A stretch of 64,000 nt of DNA from Centroberyx gerrardi (taxonomy: Eukaryota > Chordata > Actinopteri > Beryciformes > Berycidae), in the NCBI RefSeq assembly GCF_048128805.1, contig NC_136010.1, positions 28,507,980 to 28,571,979 on the forward strand, read 5' to 3'. A program made the position numbers and the translations under genes. Shown piece after piece: positions 11,758 to 23,324 of this stretch; positions within the stretch are counted from its first letter, which is position 1; each line of letters begins with the position of its first letter. The notes below the pieces were generated by a model that ran no database searches, was not told where the DNA came from, and saw only the letters and a program-made list of their open reading frames with translations.

Positions 11758-13260
11758 GTAAAAAAAAAAAGCTGAAGTGAAAGTGAATATTTTCAATACT
11801 ATCCAATACATCCAATCCAATTCCAATAATGCTTCAAAGTCTCTTTTTACACTGTTAAAAAAAAAAATCAAAATCGTATTTCACATATAGCTCATCTCAT
11901 GCTATATGTTGCTGTCTGGACCCCATATAGAAACAGTATCCTCCGCCTCCACAGGGCTACCTTTGTTTGCAGGGAAGGCGATGTACACTGTCAAGAGAAA
12001 CGCAACGCACCTTACAAGCAGCAAAGCACTACTTTTTCCCCCACAAAGCAGCGCTGCACAAAGCAGCAGACAAACAACGCAGCTCAACTTTCACTCCCAA
12101 CAGCCGCAAACAGCCCCGACTCACAGAGCGGATAGCCAATGCCTGAGATTTCTTATGCACTTTTTCTTGCGTGTGGTATAAACAAAAAAACAATGGAGAG
12201 AGTTATTAGTGATGTTTCAGTACCTCATGGGTGTTAGTGTGCTGTGTGCTGGACGGTGGCCAGCAGCAGTGTGTGAATCCAGGCCATCCCTGGGTCAGGC
12301 TGAGCCACTGTGCTATCCATTGCTGCCTTGTGTTCCTCCCGGCTTCTCTCCTCCCTTTTCCTCCCTCTGCTTTTTTTTTTGTTCAACTCCTTCGCACACT
12401 TTTAAAAACTGGATAAATCTGTGCTCCGACTCCTCCGCCTGCCCGGTGCTTCTTCTTCTTCTCCTTTGCGAAACAAACAAAAAAAAACACACACACAGGT
12501 TGGAAAAACACCCACCACTTGCTGTTCTCTGAGCTACTTACAATGCAGATCCCCTCTCTCTAAGCTCCTCTGCTCTCCCTTCCCTCTCTCTCTCTCTCTC
12601 TCTCTCCTTTGCCCTCCCTCTCCCTCTCTGCTCTTTGCTACTGTTGGGGAAGCGCTCTCTCGTTTTCTCTCATTCTCCTCCCACCTTCCATCTCTCTCTC
12701 TCTCTCTCTCGCCCTTCCTCTAACTCTAATAGTTATTTAGTGTCTCATTTCAGCACCTGCTTAGAGACAGAAAAAAAGGGGAGAGAGAAGGAGGAGGAGG
12801 AGGAGGGAGCAGCCAGACGTCTAGTTGGGAAGAAAAATGTTGCTCTCCTGTGGGAGTGTGTATGAGTAAATATGTGTGTGTGAGTCTCGTGTGACAACAG
12901 AAATGCATTGGAAATGGATAGCTTGGGTAGGTTTTGGGTTAGTTCATAGGTAAAAAGTGTGTTAGATTATGTGTGCAGTTACGGCACATATGTTCAAGTG
13001 CGTGGTTATGTGAATGTGTGTTTAAGAGTGTATTGTGTCAACCAAGTTCTTCACTAATCAGACTTGAAAAGAACAGAGGGGAAGTCAGGTTACCTAGGGA
13101 CAAGCCTTTACTCAGCAGCGGTGGTGGAAGTCTAATTGTCCCCATTTTTACAGGGAAACAGCACTCTGAAGGCTCCAGAGTTGTCTGTCAGTATGAACCA
13201 TTATTTAATACTTCAGATTTAAGATTTAGACTATAATTTAGAAGAATCAGATTTGTCAAA
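11758..13260. other. Non-coding stretch, pyrimidine-rich
   Basis: The stretch 12,330-12,730 is strongly pyrimidine-rich on the plus strand, with CT runs at about 12,585-12,606 and 12,692-12,710, followed by a purine-rich stretch to about 12,810. The region at about 12,220-12,480 is GC-richer and could hold an untranslated first exon, but no coding sequence is recognisable. Confidence 0.4.
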
Positions 13261-13269
13261 TAATCCATG

Positions 13270-13960
13270 TAGGGTTTGATCTATATGGCTTTTTTGAGGC
13301 CGATACAATACCGAAGCTGCCAAAAGTCAATATTGTGTGTTGATGTTCAATATCTTTCGATTTCATGCCCAAAAAATTCCAAAAACTTACAAGTTTTCAG
13401 TGTTTCCCGCAGAATCTTGCTTTTGTCAGGGTGGAAAAGCCTCTGAAACAGACCATGTGACACTAAAACTCTCCATTGAAACCCATAATAACAAGAAAAC
13501 ATAAATGTATACTCAATTATACAATTAATATGTCACCATCAAACTGCATCACATCCATTATACTGGGGATGGACGACACTGATCGACCGATATGTGACTT
13601 TGAACAAAAGGCCAATATTGTCCTGATAAATTGCCTTCAGTGAGGAAAATAGTTAGAAATACGTTTTCTAAGACCTTTTATGTTCTCATTATATTCAGGG
13701 TTTTTTTTAAATTTTGATAGATGCAGAAGGGAAATCATGCACAGACATTTTGGCTAATGCCTTCTTCAGTGTGCAGGAATATAATGAGAACATAAAAGGT
13801 CTTGGAAAACTTATTTCTGTGCGAACCATTTTCCTGACTGAAGACATCTGATTGGTTCTTAAGCCCCAAACGAAGCAAAGGCGAGTGCGGTGATTTCTCC
13901 TATAGACCTGCTAAATTGGCAAACTGATATATATCGTTCTAACCAAAACTCCCGTGATTT
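13270..13960. repeat. Dispersed fish repeat with internal stem-loop
   Basis: Contains the phrase GTGGAAAAGCCTCTGAAACA followed by ACACTAAAACTCTCCATTG. Relatives occur at about 20,613-20,670 (inverted), 23,017-23,080, 25,984-26,090 and, more diverged, 39,930-40,010. Next to it, 13,635-13,696 and 13,777-13,843 form an inverted repeat with a roughly 60-bp imperfect stem whose inner 26 bases match perfectly, and an 80-base loop. Confidence 0.7.
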
Positions 13961-14600
13961 TGAGGCTGCGCAGGTTTGAAGAACTCTGCAGTGTTACGGC
14001 TTCTCTCGCTTTGCCGCACCATTACTCTGCGGCTGCTGCGGAGAGATTTGTTTTGCAAGCCATGCATGTGAGCGCTTCCCTCCTCACTCCAGCAGGCAGC
14101 GAGCGAGCCAGCCGCTGTCCACGGTGCATACCTGTGCTGGCTGACATGTACTAACGCACTCTTCCTGCAGGCCATGGTAGAGGAACGCACGGCAATCATA
14201 ACAATCAAAAGATGAACGTGGCCAAGAGAGAGAGAGAGAGAAAAGAGTGCAAAAAAAAAGGGTGACAAGAATAAAATGAGGGAGGAGAGAGTGAAGAAAA
14301 GGGTAAAGGAAGACAGGAGAGAGAAGGGGGAGAACACACGAGTCGCCCAAGGCCACAGCCACTGGTGGAGATTGTGAAAGGAGGAGGAGGAGGAGGGAGA
14401 GGAAGGGAGAAATCATTAAAGAACACCTGTCTCTCTCTGACTCCTAATAAATCAGCGTCTTCTTCATCTGTCTGCGGGTCTCTCTCGCTGTTTGCAGTCT
14501 TCTGGGAGGGTGTGATGGAGAGGAGGGGAAGAAAGGGCGGAGAGGTGTGAGAACGTCGAACGAATTTCATAACCCCGCGCTGAGGAGAAGGAAAAGGCTT
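13961..14600. other. GC-rich stretch, possible promoter or first exon of an unidentified gene
   Basis: GC- and CpG-richer than its surroundings at about 13,960-14,170, then purine-rich to about 14,550. Open frames exist on both strands, but none has recognisable protein content. A plus-strand acceptor-like CTTCCTGCAG at about 14,170 precedes GCCATGG, with an open frame of only 13 codons. It could be a promoter/CpG island; no gene can be named. Confidence 0.25.
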
Positions 14601-15854
14601 TCTCTTTTTTTTTGCATTCATCAAACTAGATTTATTTCGAAAAAGGGGTTGAAATGCAAAACAGCTCACGCACAAAATATGTCATATAGAAGGATTATTT
14701 CAATCGTGTTTACATTATCATACAGTAGCAACATGATCAGCGACAGGGATTCCAATGAGGTTTTCAACCGCCATATAAACACTGTACAGAGCATTCAAGT
14801 AGAAAAGCCAAGACATGCTCAACACTGCTGAACATTTAACATGTACAGTATATGTACATATACACTGCAGATGAATGGGTTGCAGATGTGCTTCATTCAA
14901 TATTCGAATTTAGTGAAAACACCACATATCATCTATGTACTGTAATAGTAATGTGAGCTCACAATAAAGCATAAAAATGGAAAAGTGTAAATAAGTATTT
15001 TTTTCCTTTTGCTTTAGAGTCAGTAGAGTGTGTGCTTTTGATTCTGTCAAAAACTAGAAGGTGTATTAAAACAACAAAAAAGTCACAAGACGTCTTGGAC
15101 CGGCGCATGTAGGAGTGCCAAACATAACACACGCATCATACTGCTGCACACACAGTATGGCTGCTTGCCATCAGTCAGGTAGTGGTAAATGAAAAGGTGG
15201 GTGAACTAAGGACTCCAAACAACCAATCAATTCCTCAATAAGCAGTTTGATACTACTTAGTATGATGTCCAGTATGAATGTATGTCATACAGATTTATGT
15301 CAAAGGTGGGTAAACTGAATTCAGAGTGGTAGTCTGTGTGCAGCAGTATACAGCAGTGAAAAAAAAACCTCTGCTTCCGTCCCAGTGCAAAGACAGCATT
15401 CCGGCGAGGATAAAGGCTCACTGATGTTATCCCAAATGCAAAGGAGTGTCTTTTATTTCTCCCTCTATCCCTCCTCCCATCCATCCCCTCCCACCGCTCC
15501 TCTTCCGCACTGCAGTCCTAACTCATGTTGCCAAAGGACGCGTCGCTTGCTTCGGGGCAGGCAGTACAGTTGGGTTTGGACAGGGAAGGAATGGGGAAGA
15601 AAGAGAGAGAGAGGAGAGAAGGTGCATGTTAGTTCTGTCAGGCCGACTACTGTATCTGGTGTGGAAGGCAAAAAAAAAGAGCTGACGCACAGAGAATCTG
15701 CCGCAACATGTTATGCTATTGAATTAATGCTGGCTACTATTATACTATATTCTTGTGGCACAAAAGCGACACTGACTCTAGCAATGCAAAATGTACATGG
15801 TAATTCCGATTAATATAGCGTGCCAAGTCTTCTCATGATTATTCTGAACTCTAT

Positions 15855-17136
15855 GGTAACACTTCACATGAATTACAGTTTATAACACATTCACCCCTGA
15901 TCCCAAGAGCTTCATGATGTCTATATGACACATTCAACTGATTCATGTCTTATGTCAGCTTTCATTAGGAGTTCATGTATTGTGATATTTGAATGAAACA
16001 GATTTTTTAATAAAAATAGAAAATTAGAGAAATTTGAGTTGTGAAGCTACTTTTCAGACATTGTATGCTATTGTTATATGTGCCTCATTTTCTTATTTGA
16101 ACTTGTCCAAGTTCAAACAATTAGCTAACTGCTTGCTTAGCTAGCATAATTGTTAAGCTTGTAGCTGGCACCATAACTTGCTATCATCAGTGAGATGAAA
16201 TTTGTCTAACACTGTCTTGCTAGCTCATACAAAAAGCAGCAGACTAATGTTAACTAATATGCTGATCCTAAAGAAATATAATCTTAATTTTAGTGAGCAA
16301 GCTAACAAGCTAGTTTTCCAGTTATGGTTTGTATGAAAGGCATGTGCATTGGTGATCTTGCTAAGTTTGCTGACGTGAATGCTTAGCGTGAGCTAGCCAA
16401 TTTCAGTGACTGTAGCTAGAAAGCTATTTAGGGAGCTAACAGTATAATTATCAGCTATAGCCAACAAGTAGCTAGTATGCTAGAAGAATTAAGGATTAAG
16501 CACAAGTCTGAAGAGGATGAGAAGCACATGGTAAGGCTGATAAAAGAGTTGTGCAAATTATAAAGATACAGTGTCTGAAAACTGCTTCTCCATACACGTT
16601 CATGGTTAAACCAATTAATCACTTTCACTTGAAAATGGCACATGCCAGGAGGACTGTTTAATTTCACTCTATTGACACACTGTTCCACTGCTAGGTCACA
16701 AGTGGCAAGTATTACACGAACATCTTTTGAAAGCTGGCATAGGCCTACTTACTATAAGTCAGAAATAATGACTTATAGTGTTATGAAGATGTTCACGTAT
16801 TATTAATGTATTATGAGTGTCAGTTCAGTATGGCAAGGCATAGCACATTTATCTTAAGCGTAAATGAGTACAAATTTGAAAAAAATCTCCAGTAATTATT
16901 ATTATTGGCCATGTATCATATACTAAACTATGTGTCTGTGCGAGATAGCTTCATGACCTATCCAACTATCAATTTATCACATTCACCAAACAATATGTGA
17001 TCAGTCATTGGTCCCCACAAATTTCATTGACATAAGTTTGGTTTAGTAGTTATCAGATGCAGGGACTTTGCCATAGCTTAGGGTTTAGTGAACTGACTGA
17101 ATGTGTTATAAGCTGGAGTTCATTTTAAATGTCACC
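15855..17136. mobile_element. Putative TIR element, about 1.3 kb
   Basis: The left end begins GGTAACACTTCACATGAA and includes TATAACACATTCA. The right end is a diverged reverse complement, ending TGAATGTGTTATAAG then TTTAAATGTCACC, about three-quarters identical over 40 bases. The GGTAACACTT start is familiar from fish non-autonomous DNA transposons. Inside are many AGCTAGC words (16,120-16,480) and a nested imperfect palindrome at about 16,700-16,810. No coding sequence. Confidence 0.5.
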
Positions 17137-18420
17137 AATTATTTTATAACCATTGAAATGATATCCCTCTGACAGTAGCTATATACTTGCATTACATCAG
17201 AGTTTAACAGAGCACAGGAGTAACAGTTATTGTGCAGTACTCACCACCCCCCATCCGGCAACATTCACTACATGAGACACATCACAACAGCATGGGTCAG
17301 AGCACAGGGACACACACACAGATGGGGATGGAATACACTGTATGGGACTACACTCCCCTCGAGGGAACTGTGCATTTAACAGGCTGCGGCTCTCAGCTGC
17401 AGAACTGGAACTGGAACGCAGAACTTTGTGAATGTGTTTGATATGTCAGATTTTCTTCGCACCATTTCCCTGGCATGGCTTTCTTTTTCAACTGACTGAA
17501 TAACATCAACGCTATATAGGATTTTCTCATTAATAAATTAATGAGAAAATAGTATTAAAAAAAGCATCATGTTTTCATTTCACTCAGTTTGAGTTCTTAA
17601 GCCTTATTTCCGTTCTTGAGCTTCCTTCCTTTAATCCTCTCTGGCATACTGGTGAGTTAAACATCAACAGCAGAGCTGACAGGGGAAATAATGAAATACG
17701 CCAACAGACAGCAGCCCACAAGGTCTATGGTTGTAATCAAAATTCATCTGTCAATGATATATCTGGCGAAGATCCGACACAGATTACCTTTAATGATCAT
17801 GTTGCGTGCAGTGTAGCGAGTTTATGACAGTATGTCAAGCCGCAGGTGCTTTGCACAAGGTCTGTGTAGGTGGGTAGGTGAGAGGGGGCTTTAAAAAGAC
17901 CAGAAAGTCTGGAATTTATTTATGGGAAACAACAGTCAAAGTGATACAGTGTAACCTGTAAACACTATTGGTCCATTTGCGCTATTGAAAAGGCTAATGG
18001 AGATCAAGGTGTACCATAGCAATGGCAACAACTACAGAAAGTCAAACGATTCTGATTCATTGTTTCATATAGACAGATACCCTGTAGCTAATGTGGCACT
18101 ACTTGTATGTTATTTTGAATTTAGTAGTAGAAGTAGGAGTATTTGCTGTTTAGATGATGTAGAAAGATTCAACTCTTGCTCTCGCCTCACCAACACACAA
18201 AACAGCGGGCTTTACCAAGTACATTTTCATCTTACTCTGCCACCTAACATTATCATGCATGTATGTAAAATGTAAAAAGGGAGCCAAACTGTGGTTGATA
18301 GTTTATTTTAATTTCAGTACATAATCGATGGAGAGAAACTGACCAATGTCTTCACCTGGATAATTAATTGCACCAAACTGTTCTATTTAGCAACTGAAAA
18401 TCCAACTTTTTTTTTTTAGG
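17137..18420. other. Non-coding stretch
   Basis: No supported exon apart from the weak terminal-exon candidate noted for ano7. A perfect inverted repeat lies at 17,521-17,550 (14-base arms ATTTTCTCATTAAT, two-base loop). Confidence 0.4.
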
Positions 18421-18534
18421 CTAAGTCTGATGTTCCACAGGAATCCTAGGAGTCAAATTTTGCTCTTGGCATACATGTTCACACACAAAACTGGGGTAGT
18501 GGTTTCTATGAATATGAACATTTACGAGTATGTG

Positions 18535-18559
18535 AGTGTGTGTGTGTGTGTGTGTGTGT
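18535..18559. repeat. (GT)n microsatellite
   Basis: GT run just past the last supported ano7 exon. On the minus strand it would be read as His-Thr repeats if that intron were retained. Confidence 0.9.
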
Positions 18560-18627
18560 CCCGTGCTCCACCGACCTGGGCTGGAGGCGTCTGGAGTGGC
18601 CGGGGTGGCCCCTCGGCCTCGACTCAC

Positions 18628-21563
18628 CAACAGGGCCTCCTGGTTCTCGGCCAGGGCCTGCTTGGCCAGGTAGCGCTCCCGCTTGATCTTCAGCTCCAGG
18701 GACTCAGGGACGTCGGGCACCATCCAGTCTATGGCCCGCAGCACGAAGAACACCACATGCTGGAGGAGGGGAGGGGTAAACACGAGGTATAGACCCACAG
18801 CAAGACACATTTAGCTTCTTATTAAGATTGAAGAAAACTACCACACGTCATCTGATTCTGTGCATGAAACCAATTGGAGATCATGTGTGATCATGTAATA
18901 TTCCATAACTTTTCCATGACTTTCCATAACTAAGTCAGATCACTATGATACAGATTCTATGACCTAAGAATGTTCTTCCTTCATAGAAGCGATCTAAGAA
19001 TGTTCTTCCTTCCTGTTTTTTTTCATGTTGCTTTTCAGTCTGGTTTCCACTGCAGTTGGAAGCCACCATCTAATTCAACAAATGTCTGAAACAAGTTGGA
19101 AAATACATTCTGCTGTATTCTTGTAAAGTGATCCATTTGTAAAATTCCCAGGTATTCCCTGACTTCCCCATAGAATGTATCAAATTGCCAGATTTTCCCT
19201 CTCAAAATTCCAAGATATTCCAGGAATTCCATGACCAGTGGGAACTACTTGCTCTAAAAAAATCCCCTCTATCCCTCTCCTTAGTGCTTGCTCTTTTCTT
19301 TTCCTATAGCACTTTGCTCTTATATATTCATCCTATGGTCACAGGAATATGTAAGGAAACTAAGGCCCTGACCTTTGACCTGTTTAATTATGGTTGTGTA
19401 TAATTTTTGGTCATCTAGGAATTGAAACTTATTCTACTGTTGCACTCTGGATGAGACAGAGTGTCAGCTAAATGCCAAAAATGTAAATGTAAATGTGAAG
19501 TAAATGAATAACGGAGGGAGGAGAGGGTAGCAGAAGGATGGTGAGAGATGGTGGGATGGTGGGAAAAGAGTGGAAATGGAAATGCAATTGGAAAAATATA
19601 ACTTGTGTAGGAAGGAGAAAGAGGGAGTTGAAGGAGGATGTTGAAGAAAGACAGACAGAGAAAGCAACAATGGAAGAGGAAAGAGAGTGAGGAGAGATGG
19701 GGCCTTCATACCTCAAAAGCAATGATGAAGCCAAGTCTGACAGCAAGGAGTTCCCAGTAAACCAGCGTGTAGTTTCCATTGTCGTCTCTGAAAGCTTTAT
19801 ATCTAAAAAGAAAAAAAGAAAAGACACACAGTTACAGCTGAACATGCTGCATAGTGGTCCATGTGTATGGCATGCAGTAGTGGCAGTAGCAGGCAAGAAC
19901 AAGTTGGTGTTAGAAACATTAGGAACACTACCCTCTGTTGGTCAAGTCTATGATCTGAAGCCGAGATGCTGTTTGAAACCTTAAAGCGATACCTTGACAT
20001 TTTGAAACTATTCCCAGCATTATTTGCCAAGGGAAGAAAAATAACCAACTAAAATTCAAAATGTTGCAGAATAGCTTATCTTCTCTTTTTTTTTAAAATG
20101 TTCTTGCTTATAATAGTGTGTAACTACTTCTTACAGTCAGAATAACAGATGAAACACAGCTCCAAAATAACAGTGGCTACATCTGGACATACTCTTTTAG
20201 TGCAATTTTTTTAAAGCGCTTTTGCTGAAAGTGACATGAAATTATAGATATTTGAGAAGCTGAATATGGAATTTCCCACCAAAGAGTGTGTGCCCAGATT
20301 TGACCACTGTTACGTTAGGCCTATATACGTAAATTCAGAGAATCGGTTTGGAGAGAGTTTACCTGCACAGAGGGTGCAGGGTGTAGTTCAGCGGAGCGTA
20401 GGCCAAGGTGAAGTTGACGTATCCATTAAGATCATCGTCAAACTTGTACTGGTACAGCAAGCGAGGGAGGAAGTCTGACGTGAATGCTATTAGGAAAGCC
20501 TGTGAATGTTAAAGAGATGGGTTAGGGTTAGAAGGGATAATAGGTGATAATGTTGTGAGACAAGCAATACGTTCTACAGTAATTGTTATTAACAACTGGA
20601 TATTAGCCTAAATGCTGTTTCAGAGGCTTTTCCACCCTGACAAGAACGAAGATCTGGGGGAAACACTGAATACTTGTCTTTTTTTTTTACTTTTTGGGCT
20701 TAAAATGGCTTAAAAAAACTTGAAAGATCTTAAATATCGACTCAAAATAGTGACTACCAGCAGCTTCAATCCAAATTGGCATTGGTATCGGCCTTGAAAA
20801 AACCCATATCTGTCGACTCCTAATTATGACACCAATGAGCCCCCGAAGAGGTAAGAGGGGGAGAAATAAAAATATTGAAACTAACATCTCAATTGTTCAA
20901 AAACTCTTCAAAAACTCATATCGGTCTAAAACCTAACCATATGACACTTTTTCAAATTTGGACACCTCGATCGGCCTCACCCATACCCCATAACCTGGTG
21001 ATGATGTCATTGTCGAGTCGATGTCATTGACTCACGTTGCCAATGACGGACAGGTGCGACAGGGCCTCCAGGATGTTGAACCAGACCCCGATGTTCTGGG
21101 CGCGCTCGGCCACCGGCCGGCGATACTCGCACACGAACTTGTGGGCGTCCAGCCGGACCTCCACCCAGTTGTTGAGGAGGGCGAAGAGCGGAGCCAGGGG
21201 GAACGCCGCCACAAAGATGGTGATGAAGCCAAATTGGAGCACTGCGGCACAACAGGTCATTTTTCATCACGTGTGTAATGATACTGAGCCTAGTGTTGTT
21301 TTTAGGGATGGGAGGATAAGGAACTGATGCAAAATTATGACTTTTCCATGACTTTCCATAGTAAGTCCATGACCTAGAAATGTTCTTCTTTCCTTTTTTG
21401 TTTATGTTGTTTTTCTAAAGAATACGTCGTCTCAGTCGTAAAATTCCCTGATGTTCCCTGACTTCCCCATAAAATTGAACAAATTCCCTAACTTTCCCCG
21501 TCTGGAATAAAGCGCTCAAAGTTCCATGTTATTCCAGAAATTGCATGACCAATGGGAGCCCTG

Positions 21564-21596
<33 letters not shown>

Positions 21597-23284
21597 AATA
21601 ATTATAGTGCACATATCCAATTTTCTATGGTGTTGCTATGGTGTCTGGTACTTCCTGCACATATGTATGGCCTTCTGTTGATATTTATTTATTTTTAAAT
21701 AATTTTTCACTTAATTCATACTAAATTTATTGCATTGTTTGGTATAATTTCATATTGCATATATTTTTATTTATTTTTCTCTTTGGTTATGTTCTACCTC
21801 TGTCATTTGCACACCCTCTTAATACTATACTTTATATTTTTCTGTACATTTAATTCTTACATTTCTACTTCATATGTTCTTGACACATTGGAACTGTCAG
21901 TTGCGTTATGTACAGTATATGCCCCCCATTTGCTATATTCTGATAATAATAAAACTACTACTATTACTACTACTACTAATAGTACTTGCCCATCTCCAGG
22001 TACTCCTCAAACAGGCCCTCACACTCCACCAGTTGGTAGTCGTCCTCCCAGCGCCGAGGCTCATGGGATGCCTTGCCCCCCCGCACCTTGGCCAAAGCCC
22101 TCTTCTGGCGCCAGGCCTTCACCTTACTGTCAGAGCAGAGAGAGACACTGGACTGTGAGGATATGCTGATGAAAATAGTGAGAGAACAGTGGGTTTACAC
22201 TCAAGAATAATAGTAATAATAATGTGATAATATTGTGAGACTATTGATCCCTGTAGGGGGATACAGTAGATGATCCTTGCTGCATAAATTTGCATATTAA
22301 TGAGGAAAAGCGGATTTTCTTGAAACTACTATAACTCCTTAATGCTTTAAGATAAGTAGTTTATATTAATAGTCATACACAGAGACAAGTATGGTGACAG
22401 AAATATTTGCTAATGAATGCATTCATTAGCTTAATTAATGAGCTCATTAGCATCAATGCTTATGTGTAATGTATCATGGTGAGTATGGCGGAACATTAGG
22501 CAGCTCAAAAGCCTCTTCTTCTAGTCCAATTTTCTTTGTTGTATCTATTATCTCATGTAAGGTTTTGCTCAAAGACACTTCAGCAGGGCAGATGCTTGTG
22601 GTTTTCCAGTTCCAGGATAGTCTCCCTGCTCTCTTCACCTCCCTGCCGCCCCAAAAGATGGAACTATAGTGGTTCTGCTTTAAAATAGAGAGTCTTTATG
22701 GATTTTTTCAATGTGTGGGCTGTGCCAATGCTGCAGCAGTACAGTAGTGAGGCTTACTGCACCAGAGAAAGACAGCTCCAGTCAGAATGCAGAGGTTCAA
22801 TGCAACACAGTAGTGTCACTTCTCAGGCAGGTTAAACAACACACCTATGGATTTTATGCAATCTATTGATAATACTACACATTAGGCTAATTCTATTTGG
22901 ACCGATATAGGCTGATACATATATTTTTGGATTGAAACTGCTTATAGCCAACATCTTTCTAATTCAGTTCTTTAAATTTGACTATTTTTCATGCTAAAAG
23001 TATTCCTCAAATTCCAAGTATTAAGTATTTCCACCCAGAATTTTACTCTTGCTCTTGTGGAAAAGCCTCTGAAAGTAAAAGGAGGAACCTCCATCATACC
23101 TGATATATCAGCAAACCAACATATCAGTCTAAGCCTACTGTATTCTATTCTGTCTTAATGTCTGGATGGGAAACGCACGGGATGACAAACTCCTGGATGT
23201 TGCTGATGACTTGCTTCCCCACCATGATGATGAAGAGTTGTTCAGCCAGTTCAATGAGACAACCCCCAGGACCGCACTGCAATA

Positions 23285-23324
<40 letters not shown>

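Larger units (their letters stand above)
14630..18627 (-). other. Downstream of last supported ano7 exon; probable terminal exon and 3'UTR lie here
   Basis: The last ano7 exon I can support ends at a good donor (GTGAGTC), so a terminal exon must lie to the left. Two weak candidates keep phase 0. One is 17,835-17,861, after a pyrimidine-rich acceptor ending CCTACACAG, reading TLCKAPAA then stop. The other is at about 15,540, after a long CT-rich tract ending GAAG. A minus-strand polyadenylation hexamer AATAAA lies at 14,630-14,635, and the sequence up to about 15,480 is UTR-like. Anoctamin tails are poorly conserved, so I cannot choose. A 1.3-kb TIR element occupies 15,855-17,136. Confidence 0.3.

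Noticed and set aside
13939..14337. 132-codon minus-strand open frame
   Set aside because: It is mostly Leu/Ser/Phe from a purine-rich tract on the other strand, with no recognised domain and no clear splice partner.
18421..18627. Continuation of the ano7 frame past exon 22 into a His-Thr tract
   Set aside because: A strong donor (GTGAGTC) ends the exon, and the continuation reads through a microsatellite without similarity to the ANO7 tail.
21021..21327. Plus-strand and alternative-frame open frames over ano7 exon 19
   Set aside because: They are shadows of the GC-rich coding exon, whose minus-strand frame matches anoctamins residue by residue.
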